Origin: Paralithodes platypus
Taxonomy: Eukaryota > Arthropoda > Malacostraca > Decapoda > Lithodidae
Length of the DNA: 64,000 nt
Direction of reading: 5' to 3'
Assembly (NCBI GenBank): GCA_032716605.1
Contig: CM064480.1
Span: 49,261,386-49,325,385, forward strand
Notes under the pieces: generated by a model
Databases searched by the model: none
What the model was told of the DNA's origin: nothing
The model's input: the letters and a program-made list of their open reading frames with translations, nothing else
In this document: positions 48,326-59,556 of the stretch, in pieces
Layout of the letters: each line of letters begins with the position of its first letter
Position numbering within the stretch: position 1 is the stretch's first letter
Position numbers and translations under genes: made by a program

Positions 48326-48531
48326 GCTATAGTCTATTCTCTGTAAGTAGGCGAGATATCTTAACTTCTATCCTACATAACGTATAAACTACTAGAGTAA
48401 TCGAACTAATATTTCTACCATTTGGGAAGAGTCAGTCAAGGAAATTTACTGCCAATTTGCTCAAACCCTTTTTAAGTTACAGAGGTTAGAGGTAATGATA
48501 TCTCGCCTACTTACAGTGAATAGACTATAGC
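48326..48531. mobile_element. MITE family G, copy 2
   Basis: 35-bp terminal inverted repeats (GCTATAGTCTATTCTCTGTA... at the left) with one mismatch; 206 bp. The core CATTTGGGAAGAGTC and GCCAATTTGCTC match copy 1 at 19283, but the arms differ. Confidence 0.82.
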
Positions 48532-49532
48532 TATCCGTTGCCTCAACTTCATTATATGACTTAAACCAAAAATACAAGTCATATTGAATTATTAATCATT
48601 ACACTCTCTTCCTTAGGTTATTGGCTACAGAATACACTCACATTAATGTGCATACTACATACAATTAGGCTGTAAAACTAAAATAAAAGTAGTAAAGAAA
48701 CATTAAATTAATAAATTATAGCTATATTTTCAATACATTTACTTATAGTTTTTTCTCAGTAACTATTCGGTATATCGTAATTCCAAAGTTACCATTGGAA
48801 TCCTTATAAAGTTCCGCTTCCACGCATATTAACAACAAAATATATTAAATGCCCCACAATACGTTAAGCTAGCGAGTGGGAAAGATTTTTGTTTATTTTT
48901 TTTATTTTTATTTTTTTTACAATACTAATTTTGGAGTGCCGGTATGTTTTTGTTTCTTCGTTTTTGTTCTATATTTGTGTTTGCTTATGTTCAAATTCAA
49001 TCAATTACGAAGTCAATGGTACCACACTTACAGGAAGGAATGCAAGGCTATTTGGGGGGACAAAAAGGTTCAAGAGACAATTATCGCCACACGCGAATAA
49101 TCCAGCTATGGCCGCGCTCTGGGCCAAAGTATCAATTGGTAGTATTAAAAAAAACTAAATGGAAACTTTAACAACCTTTTTAATAAAATCGTAACCGTAT
49201 CCAACCCCGAATTGAAAAGCAGACATATTTTGGAAGATCAAAATTGAATGGATAATTATTAGAATATCTTTGGCATAATTATATAGCCTATACTAGCAAA
49301 ATTAGACTACTAATGAAAACGCAAACGAGAAGAAAACGGATAAAATTGATAATTATTAGAATATCTTTGACATAATATATAGACTAGCAAAAATAGACTG
49401 CTAAAGAAAACGTAAATGAGAAGAAAACGGATAAAAACGGCGAAGCGAATACTGTGAGGGGAGAATGCGAGGAGGTTAAAGGGCTCGAGAGAATTATGAG
49501 GAAGTTAAGATGAGGCTGATGGACTGTTGAGG
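48532..49532. other. AT-rich spacer, no gene seen
   Basis: Several frames of 70-90 codons occur but have no recognisable motif. The T-rich hydrophobic frame near 48890 reflects composition. Confidence 0.5.
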
Positions 49533-49901
49533 TTAAGGGGAGATGGGTCGTTTTTCTGGTCCCCTTTCTCCCCCGTGTTAAGCCCATTTCTGTTGAGATT
49601 ATAAGACGTTCGGCCCATTAATTTGTCGATTTTAAGACCTTTCGCCCCATTTCGTTGTCAATTTTAAGACTTCTGCCATTTAGGTGTCGATTATTTCCTG
49701 GCGAGCGATAGCGAGCCTGACATTTTAAGAGGAACCGGCCTTTGGCCGGGAAATTTTTCTACCGAAAACGTACAAACTTATCTTGAAGGGGAGTCTAGGG
49801 GGTGTTTTTCTAAGCTTGATGGAGGTCTAGCGAGGAAACTAAGAAATAAAAGAATAAATTAATTAATAGACCAAAAACAAAAACGGTCCGTCTCCCCTTC
49901 A
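49533..49901 (+). mobile_element. Family B MITE, full length
   Basis: TTAAGGGGAGATGGGTCG to GGTCCGTCTCCCCTTC. GGCCTTTGGCCGG and the GCGAGCGATAGCGAGCC core are present. Confidence 0.82.
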
Positions 49902-49984
49902 GACATTTTGAGAGCTTTGGAGGAGATGATGAAACGTGAGAGGTCCAGGGGAGAATCTTGGAGTAGTCGGTGAGATTGAAACAG

Positions 49985-50024
49985 TAGAGAGAGAGTACAA
50001 AGGAGTACAAAGGAAAACAAGCAA
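49985..50024 (-). mobile_element. CR1-like LINE tail stub
   Basis: Reverse complement of the LINE tail (GAGTACAAAGGAGTACAAAG then GAAAACAAGC), with no other LINE sequence attached. Confidence 0.6.
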
Positions 50025-50189
50025 AAACAGATTTACTGAACCTTACAAGGCTGCTTGTATCTAAACTACCTAGCTTATTTTTTTAAGAGAGAACAAAATT
50101 ACTTAGATGGGACAGGAGTCAGTCGGGGATTAAGGGTGAGATATTTGTCTATGCTATTTTTTAATGTTTCAACAGTGCTGCGCTCGAGA

Positions 50190-50356
<167 letters not shown>

Positions 50357-50417
50357 ATTTTAATATATAAATGCATGAGATAAATTTGTTTCTAAAATTG
50401 TCAATACTACCGAACAA

Positions 50418-50477
50418 CAATCGTCTAATAGCTGCCAGAATATAATGAAAAGGACGTCACCGGTACAAAAGAGGTTA
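50418..50477. mobile_element. Family D MITE, right half
   Basis: CAATCGTCTAATAGCTGCC to CCGGTACAAAAGAGGTTAA. The left half is absent. A possible degraded left half lies at about 50672-50800 (TTAACCTTATCAGC). Confidence 0.6.
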
Positions 50478-50959
50478 ATGATTATGCAATATAATAAGCC
50501 ATCGTGGTGGACAAATGAAGCCAAGTCTCACCATCATATGTGTCTATGTGTCTGTTTCATCAGTCCACAACTATGTGTGAACATTTTGGTCCTCGTTGGT
50601 CGTATATTCATTAGCTGTTCACATTACCTGGCCATATATCTACCACAGCAAACAGTTCATGGCGTTTGATTAACCTTATCAGCAAGTTGGTGTCATTTTA
50701 ATTTTATTCTAACCAATAGATTTCATGTCACTTAGGAAGGACATCTAGAAGTTATGGGAGTGAAGATTAACTCAATTAACCCTTTGACTCCCACAGACCC
50801 TTTCTAGGTATTAAACTCGATTAATCATTTATAAATGCGTTATGGTATGCTATTCAGTTTACTCAGAAAAGAGAGTGACAATTAGGTTTCAGTCTGTGTT
50901 TTTTTATGTGTATGAAGGAGACAAAGGGCAGTTTGCCTGTAACGAGTGTCTCCCACAAA

Positions 50960-52245
50960 GCGAAAAGAGTGAGAGCCAATATCAAGGGACGTTGGAGTAA
51001 AAATTCCAGGACACACGAAGTTTAAAAGCAGTTTAAGTCATAGGATGAAGGAAAGATTGATTGATGTTGAGATTTCCAGAGTTCACTTGTTGTATGAAAG
51101 AGAGACTGAAAAAGATGTGCCAATTCCTAGATTGGGGAGCTGGACAAAATAGGAGTGGGACTGTGTCTAAAGGGTGCCTCGCACTCGCCGCAAGGGAAGG
51201 GGTATACACTGAGAGAGCTCTGAAGAACACCGATTGTTGTAATAGCGATAGAAGAGAGGAAGAGATGCAACATTGCAGCGTGTAGAAAGAGATTGTAGGG
51301 AACTAGAAAAAGGAAGTGAGTTGAAGAGGCGAAATGCTTTTGACTCTATTCTTTCGAGAAGTGCGGTACCTGGTATGTGTGGAGCCTCCCCACACATGCG
51401 AACAATACTCAATACAGGGGCACACTGTGCCCTGAAACAGAGAAGCTGTACGGGGGTGAAGAACCTACGGAGACAGTTGAGCACACCTAACTTTTGGGAA
51501 GCTGTTTTAGCAAGAGTGGTAATATGATCTTTCCAAGAAAGGTCGGATGAAAATGATACACCTAGAATATTGAGAGAAGATGAAGGGTTGATTTGTGTAT
51601 TGTTGAAGAATATTTGATAGTCATGCAGAAGATTGCGATGGAGAGATAGAGGAAGAAATTGGTTCTTGGAGACGTTGATGTAACAAGAGTTTCTTTGCAC
51701 CAATCAGAAATAATTGATCGATCAGAAGATAGGTGTGTCATGGCCCTGTTACGTGGGTTTCGGAGTGATTGCATGCTGGATTGAAGTGAAAAACTAGTTG
51801 AAGTGCCTGGTAGAGTCATCAGCATACGAGTGGATATGACTAGAGGTACAGTTGAGGAGATCATTAATATTATATTAGAAAGAAAAATAGATAGAATATC
51901 AATGAAGCAACTTGGTTGAGCCCGAGAAATTTCAGTCATCTACTGTACTTCTCACTTTTCAGCTTGTTCTTCCTCTCTCCAATTACTCTTCTTTCCTATT
52001 TTACTCCAGCCATCTGGTCTGGATAGGACAAAACCCTGAGGAACACTAGAGTTGATAGGTTGAGAAAGTGAGCAATGGTCGTCAACAACTGCAGCTATGG
52101 AGCGGTCTGAAAGAAAATTAGAGACAAAGTCACAGCTAGAGGGACAGAAACCGAAGGAGGGTAGTTTGGAAATTAGAGATTTGTGCCAAACTCTGATCAA
52201 AGACTTTCGATATGTCTAGCGCAATAGAAAAAGTTGACCGTGGAA
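50960..52245 (-). pseudogene. Degenerate non-LTR retrotransposon RT
   Basis: On the reverse strand: VWHKSLISKLPSFGF, FVSNFLSDRSIAAVVDDHCS and INSSVPQG (RT fingers and palm), then SYADDS at about 51815-51832 (active-site region). Next come LNILGVSFSSDLSWKDHI and CGEAPHIPG, and finally RVRGTL and DTVPLLF near 51170. Several frameshifts and stops separate these pieces, and sequence after VPQG is replaced. It resembles a Jockey/CR1-type element distinct from the intact copies. 5' and 3' limits are approximate. Confidence 0.8.
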
Positions 52246-52254
52246 AGCGATACA

Positions 52255-52806
52255 TTCACACTCCATCCACACTAATTACTCCACTCACACTAATTCACTT
52301 CGTCCACACTAATTCACTCCATCCATATTAATTCACTCCACCCATATTAATTCACTCCATCCACACTAATTCATTCCACCCACACTAATTCACTCCACCC
52401 ACATTAATTTACTCCATCCACACTATTTCACTCCACCCACACTAATTCACTTCACCCACACTAATGCACTCCACCAAGAATAATTCACTTCACCCACACT
52501 AATTCACTCTACCCACACTAATTAACTCAATCCACACTAATTCACTCCATCCACACTAATTCACTTCATCCACACTAATTCACTTCACCCACACTAATTC
52601 ACTCCACCCACACTAATTCACTCCACCCACACTAATTAACTTCACCCACACTAATTCATTCCACCCACACTAATTCACTTCACCCACAAACTCATTCCAC
52701 CCACGCTAATTCACTCCACCCACACTAATTCACTCCACCCACACTAATTCACTCCACCCAAACTAATTCACTGCACCCACACTAATTCACTCCACCCACA
52801 ATAATT
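52255..52806. repeat. 19-bp minisatellite (about 29 copies)
   Basis: Tandem units of TTCACTCCACCCACACTAA with point variants. It starts directly after the degenerate RT. Confidence 0.95.
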
Positions 52807-52817
52807 CATGGTATTTG

Positions 52818-53176
52818 GCCAAGGGGTGATGGGCGGATTTTTGTTTTGCTCATTTATGTATCTTACTAATTTGCTTTAGTTTTCTCCCTAGAACTTCATC
52901 AAGCTTAACAAATCACGCCCCGAAGACCCTCCTTCACGATAAATTTGTACATTTATCGATAGGCCGATGGCCGGTTCCTCTGGAATTAAAGGTTCGCTAT
53001 CGCTCGCCAGGAACAAATCGACACCTAAATTAAACGAAAAGTTCATATTGACAAATAAATGGGTCGAAAGGTCTTAAAATCGCTAAACTAATGGGCCAAA
53101 CGTCTTAAAATCTGAAAACTAATGTGGCTAAACATGAGGAAGAAGTTGGACCATAAAAACGAGCCACCCCCCTTAA
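52818..53176 (-). mobile_element. Family B MITE
   Basis: CCAAGGGGTGATGGGCGG to GCCACCCCCCTTAA. GCTATCGCTCGCC is present and the GGCCGAAGG palindrome is partly deleted. Confidence 0.8.
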
Positions 53177-53189
53177 AGAGTAGCTCCAC

Positions 53190-53375
53190 CTACAGTACAC
53201 CCCAGTCAGATAATATGGTACACACGATAGCAGTTCATGATATTGGGTTATAGCAGTAGCACCTTAACACACCACAATCAGAATATACTATTACTAACAG
53301 TTCGTGGTACCGGTACTTGGTATCAGACGCCACATAACCCACACCACAAGCATATAATACGGTATGTACAGTATG
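53190..53375. repeat. Diverged satellite monomers
   Basis: CAGATAATATGGTACACACG, GCAGTTCATGATATTGGGTT and CACACCACAATCAGA resemble the 71-bp satellite monomer, about 8 kb away from the main array. Confidence 0.7.
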
Positions 53376-53401
53376 TATGTATATACTCTGTCACATACCC
53401 C

Positions 53402-53437
<36 letters not shown>

Positions 53438-53439
53438 AT

Positions 53440-54830
53440 ATATACAGTATATATGGATTGAGGGTTTGATCAGGCAAAGCATCTCTATTGATGATATGCA
53501 GTTTGGTTTTATGTCGGGACGGGGTACAACCGATGCTATCTTCATAGTCGGGCAGATACAGGAAAGATACCGTACCGGTACTTACTAAAAGGCAGGGATC
53601 TTTACTTTGTATTTGTAGACCTGGAGAAGGCCTTTGATAGGGTGCCTAGAGATGTTGTGCAGTGGGCTATGAGGAAACTTGGTGTGGAAGAGTGGCTGGT
53701 GCGTGTGACAATGAAGATGTATGAGGATTCGCGAAGTGCGGTGAGGGTGAAGGGTGTACTGAGTGATGAGTTCGCAGTCCGTGTTGGAGTCCATCAGGGT
53801 TCAGTGCTAAGCCCCCTCCTCTTTATTATGGTCTTGGAGGCACTGTCTAGAGTTTTCAGAGGCGGACTCCCGATGGAACTGTTTTATGCAGACGATTTAG
53901 TCCTAATAGCGGACAGTATGCAAGATGCTGAGGCCAAATTCAGAGACTGGAGAGAGGGCATGGCGAGCAAGGGTTTAATATTAACAGAACCAAGGTTCTG
54001 TAGATTGAGGCGAGGCAAAGTGGAAAAGAGCGGTGCATACCCATGTGCAGTGTGTGGAAAGGGAGTGGGCGTTAACTCAATTCAATGTAGCATCTGTCGA
54101 TGTTGGGTACACCATGGGAGTAAGCACTGTAGTAGAATAAAGGGACCCCTGCCGAAGGATAAGTCAGAAAGAGAAATTTGAGTGCGTAGTGTGCAAAGGC
54201 GAGCTTGTGTTAAGTGATGATCCTGTGGCTGTGAATTTTGGAATTGAGTCTTTGGAGCTGGTGAACAAGTTGTGTTACCTAAGAGATACCATCTCTGCCT
54301 GTGGTGGGGCCGAGGCTGCCACTGTTGCTAGAATTAGGTGTGGCTGGGGGAAGTTCAGAGAACTGATGCCAATCCTGACCATGAAAAGAATGCCTCTCCC
54401 CCTGAAGGGAAAGGTGTATGCCTCATGTGTTAGAAGTGCAATGACGTATGCCTCAGAAACATGGGCCGTTAAAGTAGAGGATGTCAACAGAATGGAGCGT
54501 AATGAGATGAGAATGGTGAGATGGATGTGTGGGGCCAGGCTACAGGATAGAATAACAAATGTTGAGCTGAAGAGACGTTTAGGTATCAAGAGTATTAGCG
54601 AGGTGATGCGTACAAGTAGACTGGGATGGTATGGACATGTGGAGAGAATGGATGAACAAAATTGGGTGAAAAAATGCAGATCTGTGATTGTGGAGGGAGC
54701 TGCACCAAGGGGTGGACCGAGGAAGACCTGGGATCGGACTATACGCGCCAATCTCAAATCCAAAAACTTGACAAGTGAAGCAGCCCTAAACAGGGTTGCC
54801 TGGAACGCCGCCATTAGGACAAGAGACTGA
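53440..54830 (+). pseudogene. RTE-like LINE reverse transcriptase with zinc cluster, broken
   Basis: Pieces in three frames: MQFGFMSGRGTTDAIF; then VFVDLEKAFDRVPRDVV, VGVHQGSVLSPLLFIMVLEA and FYADDLVLIADS (YADD active site about 53883-53900). A Cys-rich stretch follows (CAVCGKGVGVNSIQCSICRC, then WVHHGSKHC and FECVVCKG). The C-terminal region has RSAMTYASETWAVK, RLGWYGHVERMD and GGPRKTWD. Frameshifts lie near 53587 and 54175. The Cys/His cluster between RT and C-terminal domain is seen in a group of aquatic-animal LINEs (recalled, not checked). The 5' end is lost at a TA microsatellite. Confidence 0.85.
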
Positions 54831-54944
54831 AACTGCACTTATGTGTGGAACACTCAGTCTTAAAATGTTATGTATATGTGTATGTATGTATATACACAGT
54901 ATATATATATACATATATATATGTTGTTGTTTTAGTTTTTAGTT

Positions 54945-55000
54945 TTTAGTTTTTTTTTGGGGGGGGGAGGGGGGGGAGGGGGGGGGGCCGGCGGCGACGC
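54945..55000. repeat. Poly-G tract
   Basis: Runs of G after a T run, ending GGCCGGCGGCGACGC. Confidence 0.85.
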
Positions 55001-55059
55001 GAGACAGATCCCGAACAGGGACATCACAACACAACAGAAAAACAAAATCAAAACAAAAC

Positions 55060-55305
55060 ACAATATCACTAGGAGAAATATATGATGTACACAATTACAT
55101 TTCATGGTATTTGGTTATATCAGTAATTGAACACAAACCATAAACATATATTGTGGCATACCGTACACTATAACACCTCCTGGTACTGGATTAGGTCATT
55201 TACATAACAGGCCGATACCGTATCATCGCGCATACAATAACAGTTCATAGTATTTGGTTATAGCCACACCACAAACAGATATGATGGCGTACCGTACACA
55301 ATAAC
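55060..55305. repeat. Diverged satellite monomers with satellite right edge
   Basis: GATGTACACAATTACATTTC, CATGGTATTTGGTTATA and CACACCACAAACAGATATGA resemble the 71-bp monomer. The block ends ACAATAACAGTTCCGGCTCT, close to the right edge of the main array (ACAATAACAGTTCCGCCTCT). Confidence 0.75.
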
Positions 55306-55575
55306 AGTTCCGGCTCTCTCTGGAGCTGGAATTATTAAGTTTGTTTATTCCTGAATGTCGAATGACGATTCATATTACTGAATATATGTCTTTTCATCTG
55401 CTGTCAGTCAGAACAGTACTACCCGGCACAGGTTGGAGCTCTTTGGGTAATTGCATAAATGCAAGCGCATTAATAAATTAATTCTAATGTTATTCGTTTA
55501 GGACTAATATATTCAGCTTCGGAAGGACCTACAGTAATCAGATTTGTGATATCTAGCTTAGTTAAGCTTTGAACT

Positions 55576-55774
55576 TTAACCCCTTCTGTACCGGCGACGT
55601 ACTTTTAACATTATTCTGGCTACTATTAGACGATTTTATTCAGTTTAAAAAGGGCCTCCAGAACTATCTCTCTTAATAATTTTTACTACCGCAGATCCTT
55701 TTTAAACTGCACAAAAACTTCGAAATATAGCTAGAATAAAACTCAAAATACATCGCCGGTAAAGAAGGGGTTAA
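55576..55774. mobile_element. Family D piggyBac-type MITE
   Basis: TTAACCCCTTCTGTACCGG to CGCCGGTAAAGAAGGGGTTAA, 199 bp, TTAA at both ends. Confidence 0.85.
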
Positions 55775-56329
55775 CAGATCCCCCTTAAGCTTAATGATAT
55801 TGCATTATAATAGCCACAATAGAATGGATGAATACGTCATAGTATATTGAAAGAGTTAGGAAGCAGCTTTGGAATAACCTCCTAGCTGACTAACACAATA
55901 ATTTATATCAGTAGATACATATCTAGATACAGCTAAAACATTGCTGTAACTTATACTCAAGTTAAATAAATTACTGTACACACACTTTTTAATGCCCCCC
56001 CAAAGTTACGAACGCCAGAACTACGTTAACATGAAAGTTATATTTTAATTTTGCAGGATAAATACATTATACAGTAGCATGGAGCTCAACTTTTACCACG
56101 GCGACACTAGTAACGTGTATGTAATACTCTTTCCTATACATACTTAAATGAAGTTCGTCTTATTCACAAATTCTTCAAGTACCGTACTAGCTAGGAAAAA
56201 TAAGCCAGTCAATGAAATACCTTAACTCCACATCAAATTTAAAAGGCTAAGCAGATTACAGGCAGCATAAAAAAATGCCATTGACTGCCGCAAGCCAGAG
56301 GGCCTGAATCCTGCAAGGGCCGAGATGAT
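55775..56329. other. Spacer, no gene seen
   Basis: AT-rich with no recognised repeat or coding frame. Confidence 0.5.
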
Positions 56330-56440
56330 GAAGCCAACCAAAGGTAAGCACTCTAGACTTCTCAGACCCTCCTTCTACTTCCCCGCCCTCGCTATCCAAT
56401 ATTCAGCTCTAACCCGTGACCTTCAACTCAGCGCCCCTCT

Positions 56441-56960
56441 TCAACGTTGCCCTGATAAACGTTGGTGGCCCTCATGAACGTTATTCTGATAAACGTTGGG
56501 GGCCCTCATGAACGTTATGATAAACGTTGACGGCCCTCATGAACGTTCATCTGTTAAACGTTGGTGGTCCTCATGAATGTTGATCTGATAAACGTTGGTG
56601 GTCCTCATGAATGTGACTTTGATAAACGTTGGTGGTCCTCATGAACGTTACTTTAATAAACGTTGGCGGTCCTCATGAACGATACCCGGTACTCTGATAA
56701 ACGTTGGTGGCCCTTATGAACGATACTCTGATAAACGTTGGTGGCCCTCATGAACGTTACTCTGATAAACGTTGACGGCCCTCATGAACGTTAATCTGAT
56801 AAACGTTGGGGGACCTCATGAACGTTACTTTGATTTGATAAACGTTGGTGGCCCTCATGAACGCTACTTTGATTTGATAAACGTTGGTTTCCCGCTTCAT
56901 TGTTGCCCTAATAAACGTTGGTGGTCCTCTTCATCGTTACCCGAATAATCATTGCCAGCC
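56441..56960. repeat. 34-bp minisatellite, array 1
   Basis: About 15 copies of GATAAACGTTGGTGGTCCTC plus ATGAACGTTACTCT. Each unit carries the palindrome AACGTT twice. Confidence 0.95.
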
Positions 56961-57179
56961 CTCATCAGTTGACCAAATATAATAACTAAGGCTGGATATA
57001 CAATCGAAAGGCCCCCTTCAATGAGATGGCTACGATAACGTTCGAGATATATGATACCGTACTTGATTTAAAATGAGGCACATGTACTTCTTGAACAGCA
57101 TTCCTTATCTTACAATTGCTCAACGACGGCATCCAAGATCAACAGGTAGAAACCAGTATGGATTTTACGTGACATTGAA

Positions 57180-57290
57180 GGGCCCTGGCAAGATATTTGG
57201 AGTGTCCATTATGCCCAAATATAGCCATCAATCAAACGAATCGGACAAGCGATTGTGGACAAGTGCTGCTTGTGGGATCGCCTATTAACT
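57180..57290. repeat. Dispersed repeat E, copy 2
   Basis: TGGAGTGTCC, TAGCCATCAATCAA and GCTTGTGGGATCGCCTATT match the segment at 25115. A 71-codon frame (57073-57288) crosses it but is unsupported. Confidence 0.45.
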
Positions 57291-57477
57291 TTCTAGCTCA
57301 GGCAGATCCGTCTCAAATTTACAAAAAAATCATCCGGGAGTACCTGGAATGAAACACTAATTGAAGCCAACCAAAGGTAAGCACTCTAGACTTCTCAGGC
57401 CCTCCTCCTACTTCCCCCCGCACTCGCTATCCAATATTCAGCTCTGACCCTTGACCTTCAACTCAGCGCCCCTCTTC

Positions 57478-58560
57478 AATGTTGCCCTGACAAACGGCTC
57501 TCATGAACGTTATTCTGATAAACGTTGGTGGCCCCCATGAACGTTACTCTGATAAACGTTGGTGGCCCTCATTAACTTTGCTCTGATAACCGTTGATGGC
57601 CCTCATGAACGTTACTCTGATGAACGTTGGTGGTCCTCATGAACGTTACTCTGATAAACGTTGGTGGTCCTCATTAAAGTTACTCTGATAAACGTTGGTG
57701 GTTCTCATTAACGTTACTCTGATAAAAGTTGACTGCCCTCATGAACGTTACTCTGATAAACGTTGGCACCCCTCATTAACGTTACTCTGATAAACGTTGG
57801 TGGTCCTCATGAACGTTACTCTGATAAACGTTGGTGGCCCTCATGAACATTACTCCTGATAAACGTTGGTGGTCCTCATGAACGTTACTCTGATAAACGT
57901 TGGCGGCCCTCATGAACGTTACTCTGATAAACGTTGGAGGTCCTCATGAACTTTTCTCTGATAAACGTTGGTGGTCCTCATGAACATTACTCTGATAAAC
58001 GTTGGTGGTCCTCATGAACGTTACTCTGACAAACGTTGGTGGTCCTCATGAATGTTACTCTGATAAACGTTGGTGGTCCTCATGAACGTTGCTCTGATAA
58101 ACGTTGGTGGCCTTCATGAGCGTTATTCTAATAAACGTTGGTGGCCCTCCTGAACGTTACTCTGATAAACGTTGGTGGTACTCCTGAACATTGCTATGAT
58201 AAACGTTGGTGGTACTCCTGAACGTTGCTCTGATAAACAATGGTGGCCCTCATGAACATTGACCTGATAAACGTTGGCGGCCCCCATGAACGTTGCTCTG
58301 ATAAACGTTGGCAGCCCTCATGAACGTTACTCTGATAAACATTGGTGGTCCTCATGAACATTACTCTGATAAACGTTGGCGGCCCCCATGAACGTTACTC
58401 TGATTAACGTTGGCAGCCCTCATAAACGTTACTCTTGATAAACATTGGTGGTCCTCATGAACATTGGTCTGATAAACGTTGGAGGCCCTCATGAACGTTG
58501 GTCTGATATACGTTGAAGGATCTGATCCACGATACTCTGATAAATGTTAAAAGCACTGAT
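57478..58560. repeat. 34-bp minisatellite, array 2
   Basis: About 32 copies of the same unit as array 1. Array 2 is more regular than array 1. Confidence 0.95.
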
Positions 58561-58937
58561 CAGCGCCAGCCCTCATCATTAGACCAAAATCTTTGGGTAG
58601 TAGCGAAAGAAAGCTTGACTGCTCGGTATCCTCAATAAAATAACTAAGATCGATGTAAAATTGAAAAACCTCTGCAATCAATTGGTTACGGTATCTTAAT
58701 TAACCCTCTACCTCGGACAGAATCTTCTCAGAGTTAAACAAAATATAATCTACGAATAGCTGCAATGAAACAACAATTGAAGCCAACCAAAGCACTGTTA
58801 GACTTCAAGGCCCTCTCTTACTTCCCCTCATTAGCTCTCCAATATTCAGCTCTGACCCGCGACCTTCAACTCCAAAGCTCTCTTCAACGTTGGTATGTTA
58901 AATGTTGATGGCCTTCATGAACGTTGAGAGCCTGAAC

Positions 58938-58990
58938 GATGGCGTTCTGTGTGAGTGTGCCCCTATGGGGCACACACACAGAACACCATC
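58938..58990. other. Strong hairpin (53 bp near-perfect palindrome)
   Basis: Left arm 58938-58963 and right arm 58967-58990 pair around a TAT loop (GTGTGCCCC-TAT-GGGGCACAC). There is one mismatch and one 2-nt bulge. Confidence 0.9.
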
Positions 58991-59109
58991 CTCATTGGTT
59001 GGGAATAGGTAGAGGGTGGGGGTGGGGGTTCTGATGGGGGAGAGGGAGGGGGGGGGGGGGGCGATGGTTGAGAGGGGGGGGGAGGGCAAAACCATATTTT
59101 GGACCTAAG

Positions 59110-59300
59110 ATCATAACTATTGCACAAATTCAAAAACCATTGTTTTATTTACCGTCGCATTCACGCACTGAAGGTTCGTGTGAAGTTTGGTGAGAATCCG
59201 TCAAACGGTCTAGGAGGAGTTCTCGGACAGACAGACAGACAGACAGACAGACATTTCGGTTAGCATGTACCACTATACGGGGGGCGATACCACTCTGCTT
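59110..59300 (+). mobile_element. Retroelement 3' tail with (ACAG)n
   Basis: GTGTGAAGTTTGGTGAGAAT and CCGTCAAACGGTCTAGGAGG followed by (CAGA)n at 59226-59252 and ATTTCGG. This arrangement is widespread in arthropod and mollusc SINE/RTE tails (recalled). No coding part is attached. Confidence 0.6.
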
Positions 59301-59310
59301 ACGCAGAGTT

Positions 59311-59556
59311 GACAAACAGTTGGATCAGTATGATATTTTGACACAGCTTTCTTCACACTGTGCCCTAATTTTCGTCAATATAGTGCATTACCAAAAGTGT
59401 AGAAATAAGCCACTTGTCCCTGTGTTATGAGGTTAAAGTCTCACATTAATAACGAAGAAACGAACAAGGCTAACGTGGCTTACCTGTGAGAACCACCAAA
59501 CCATTATTGCTCCTCCATCAAACACGTAGTTGTCAGCCACCACCCAACCCTATTAT
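59311..59556 (-). repeat. Dispersed repeat F, copy 4 (truncated)
   Basis: Begins within F at ACAAACAGTTGGATCAGTAT and ends near CCACCCAACCCTATTA. It lies head to head with copy 5. Confidence 0.75.

Larger units (their letters stand above)
56330..58930. repeat. Large tandem modules each containing a 34-bp minisatellite
   Basis: GAAGCCAACCAAAGGTAAGC, CCAATATTCAGCTCT and CTTCAACTCAGCGCCCCTCT recur at about 56330, 57362 and (partly) 58778. Each is followed by a minisatellite and a shared closing part (CCAGCCCTCATCA..GACCAAA). This gives two full modules (about 1.0 and 1.4 kb) and one stub. Confidence 0.88.

Noticed and set aside
48876..49171. Three overlapping frames of 74-89 codons, one with a hydrophobic N-terminus
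   Set aside because: T-rich composition explains the hydrophobic part; no motif, and none of the three frames is favoured.
57073..57288. 71-codon frame
   Set aside because: Overlaps a dispersed repeat (E) and has no support from a second copy in the same frame.
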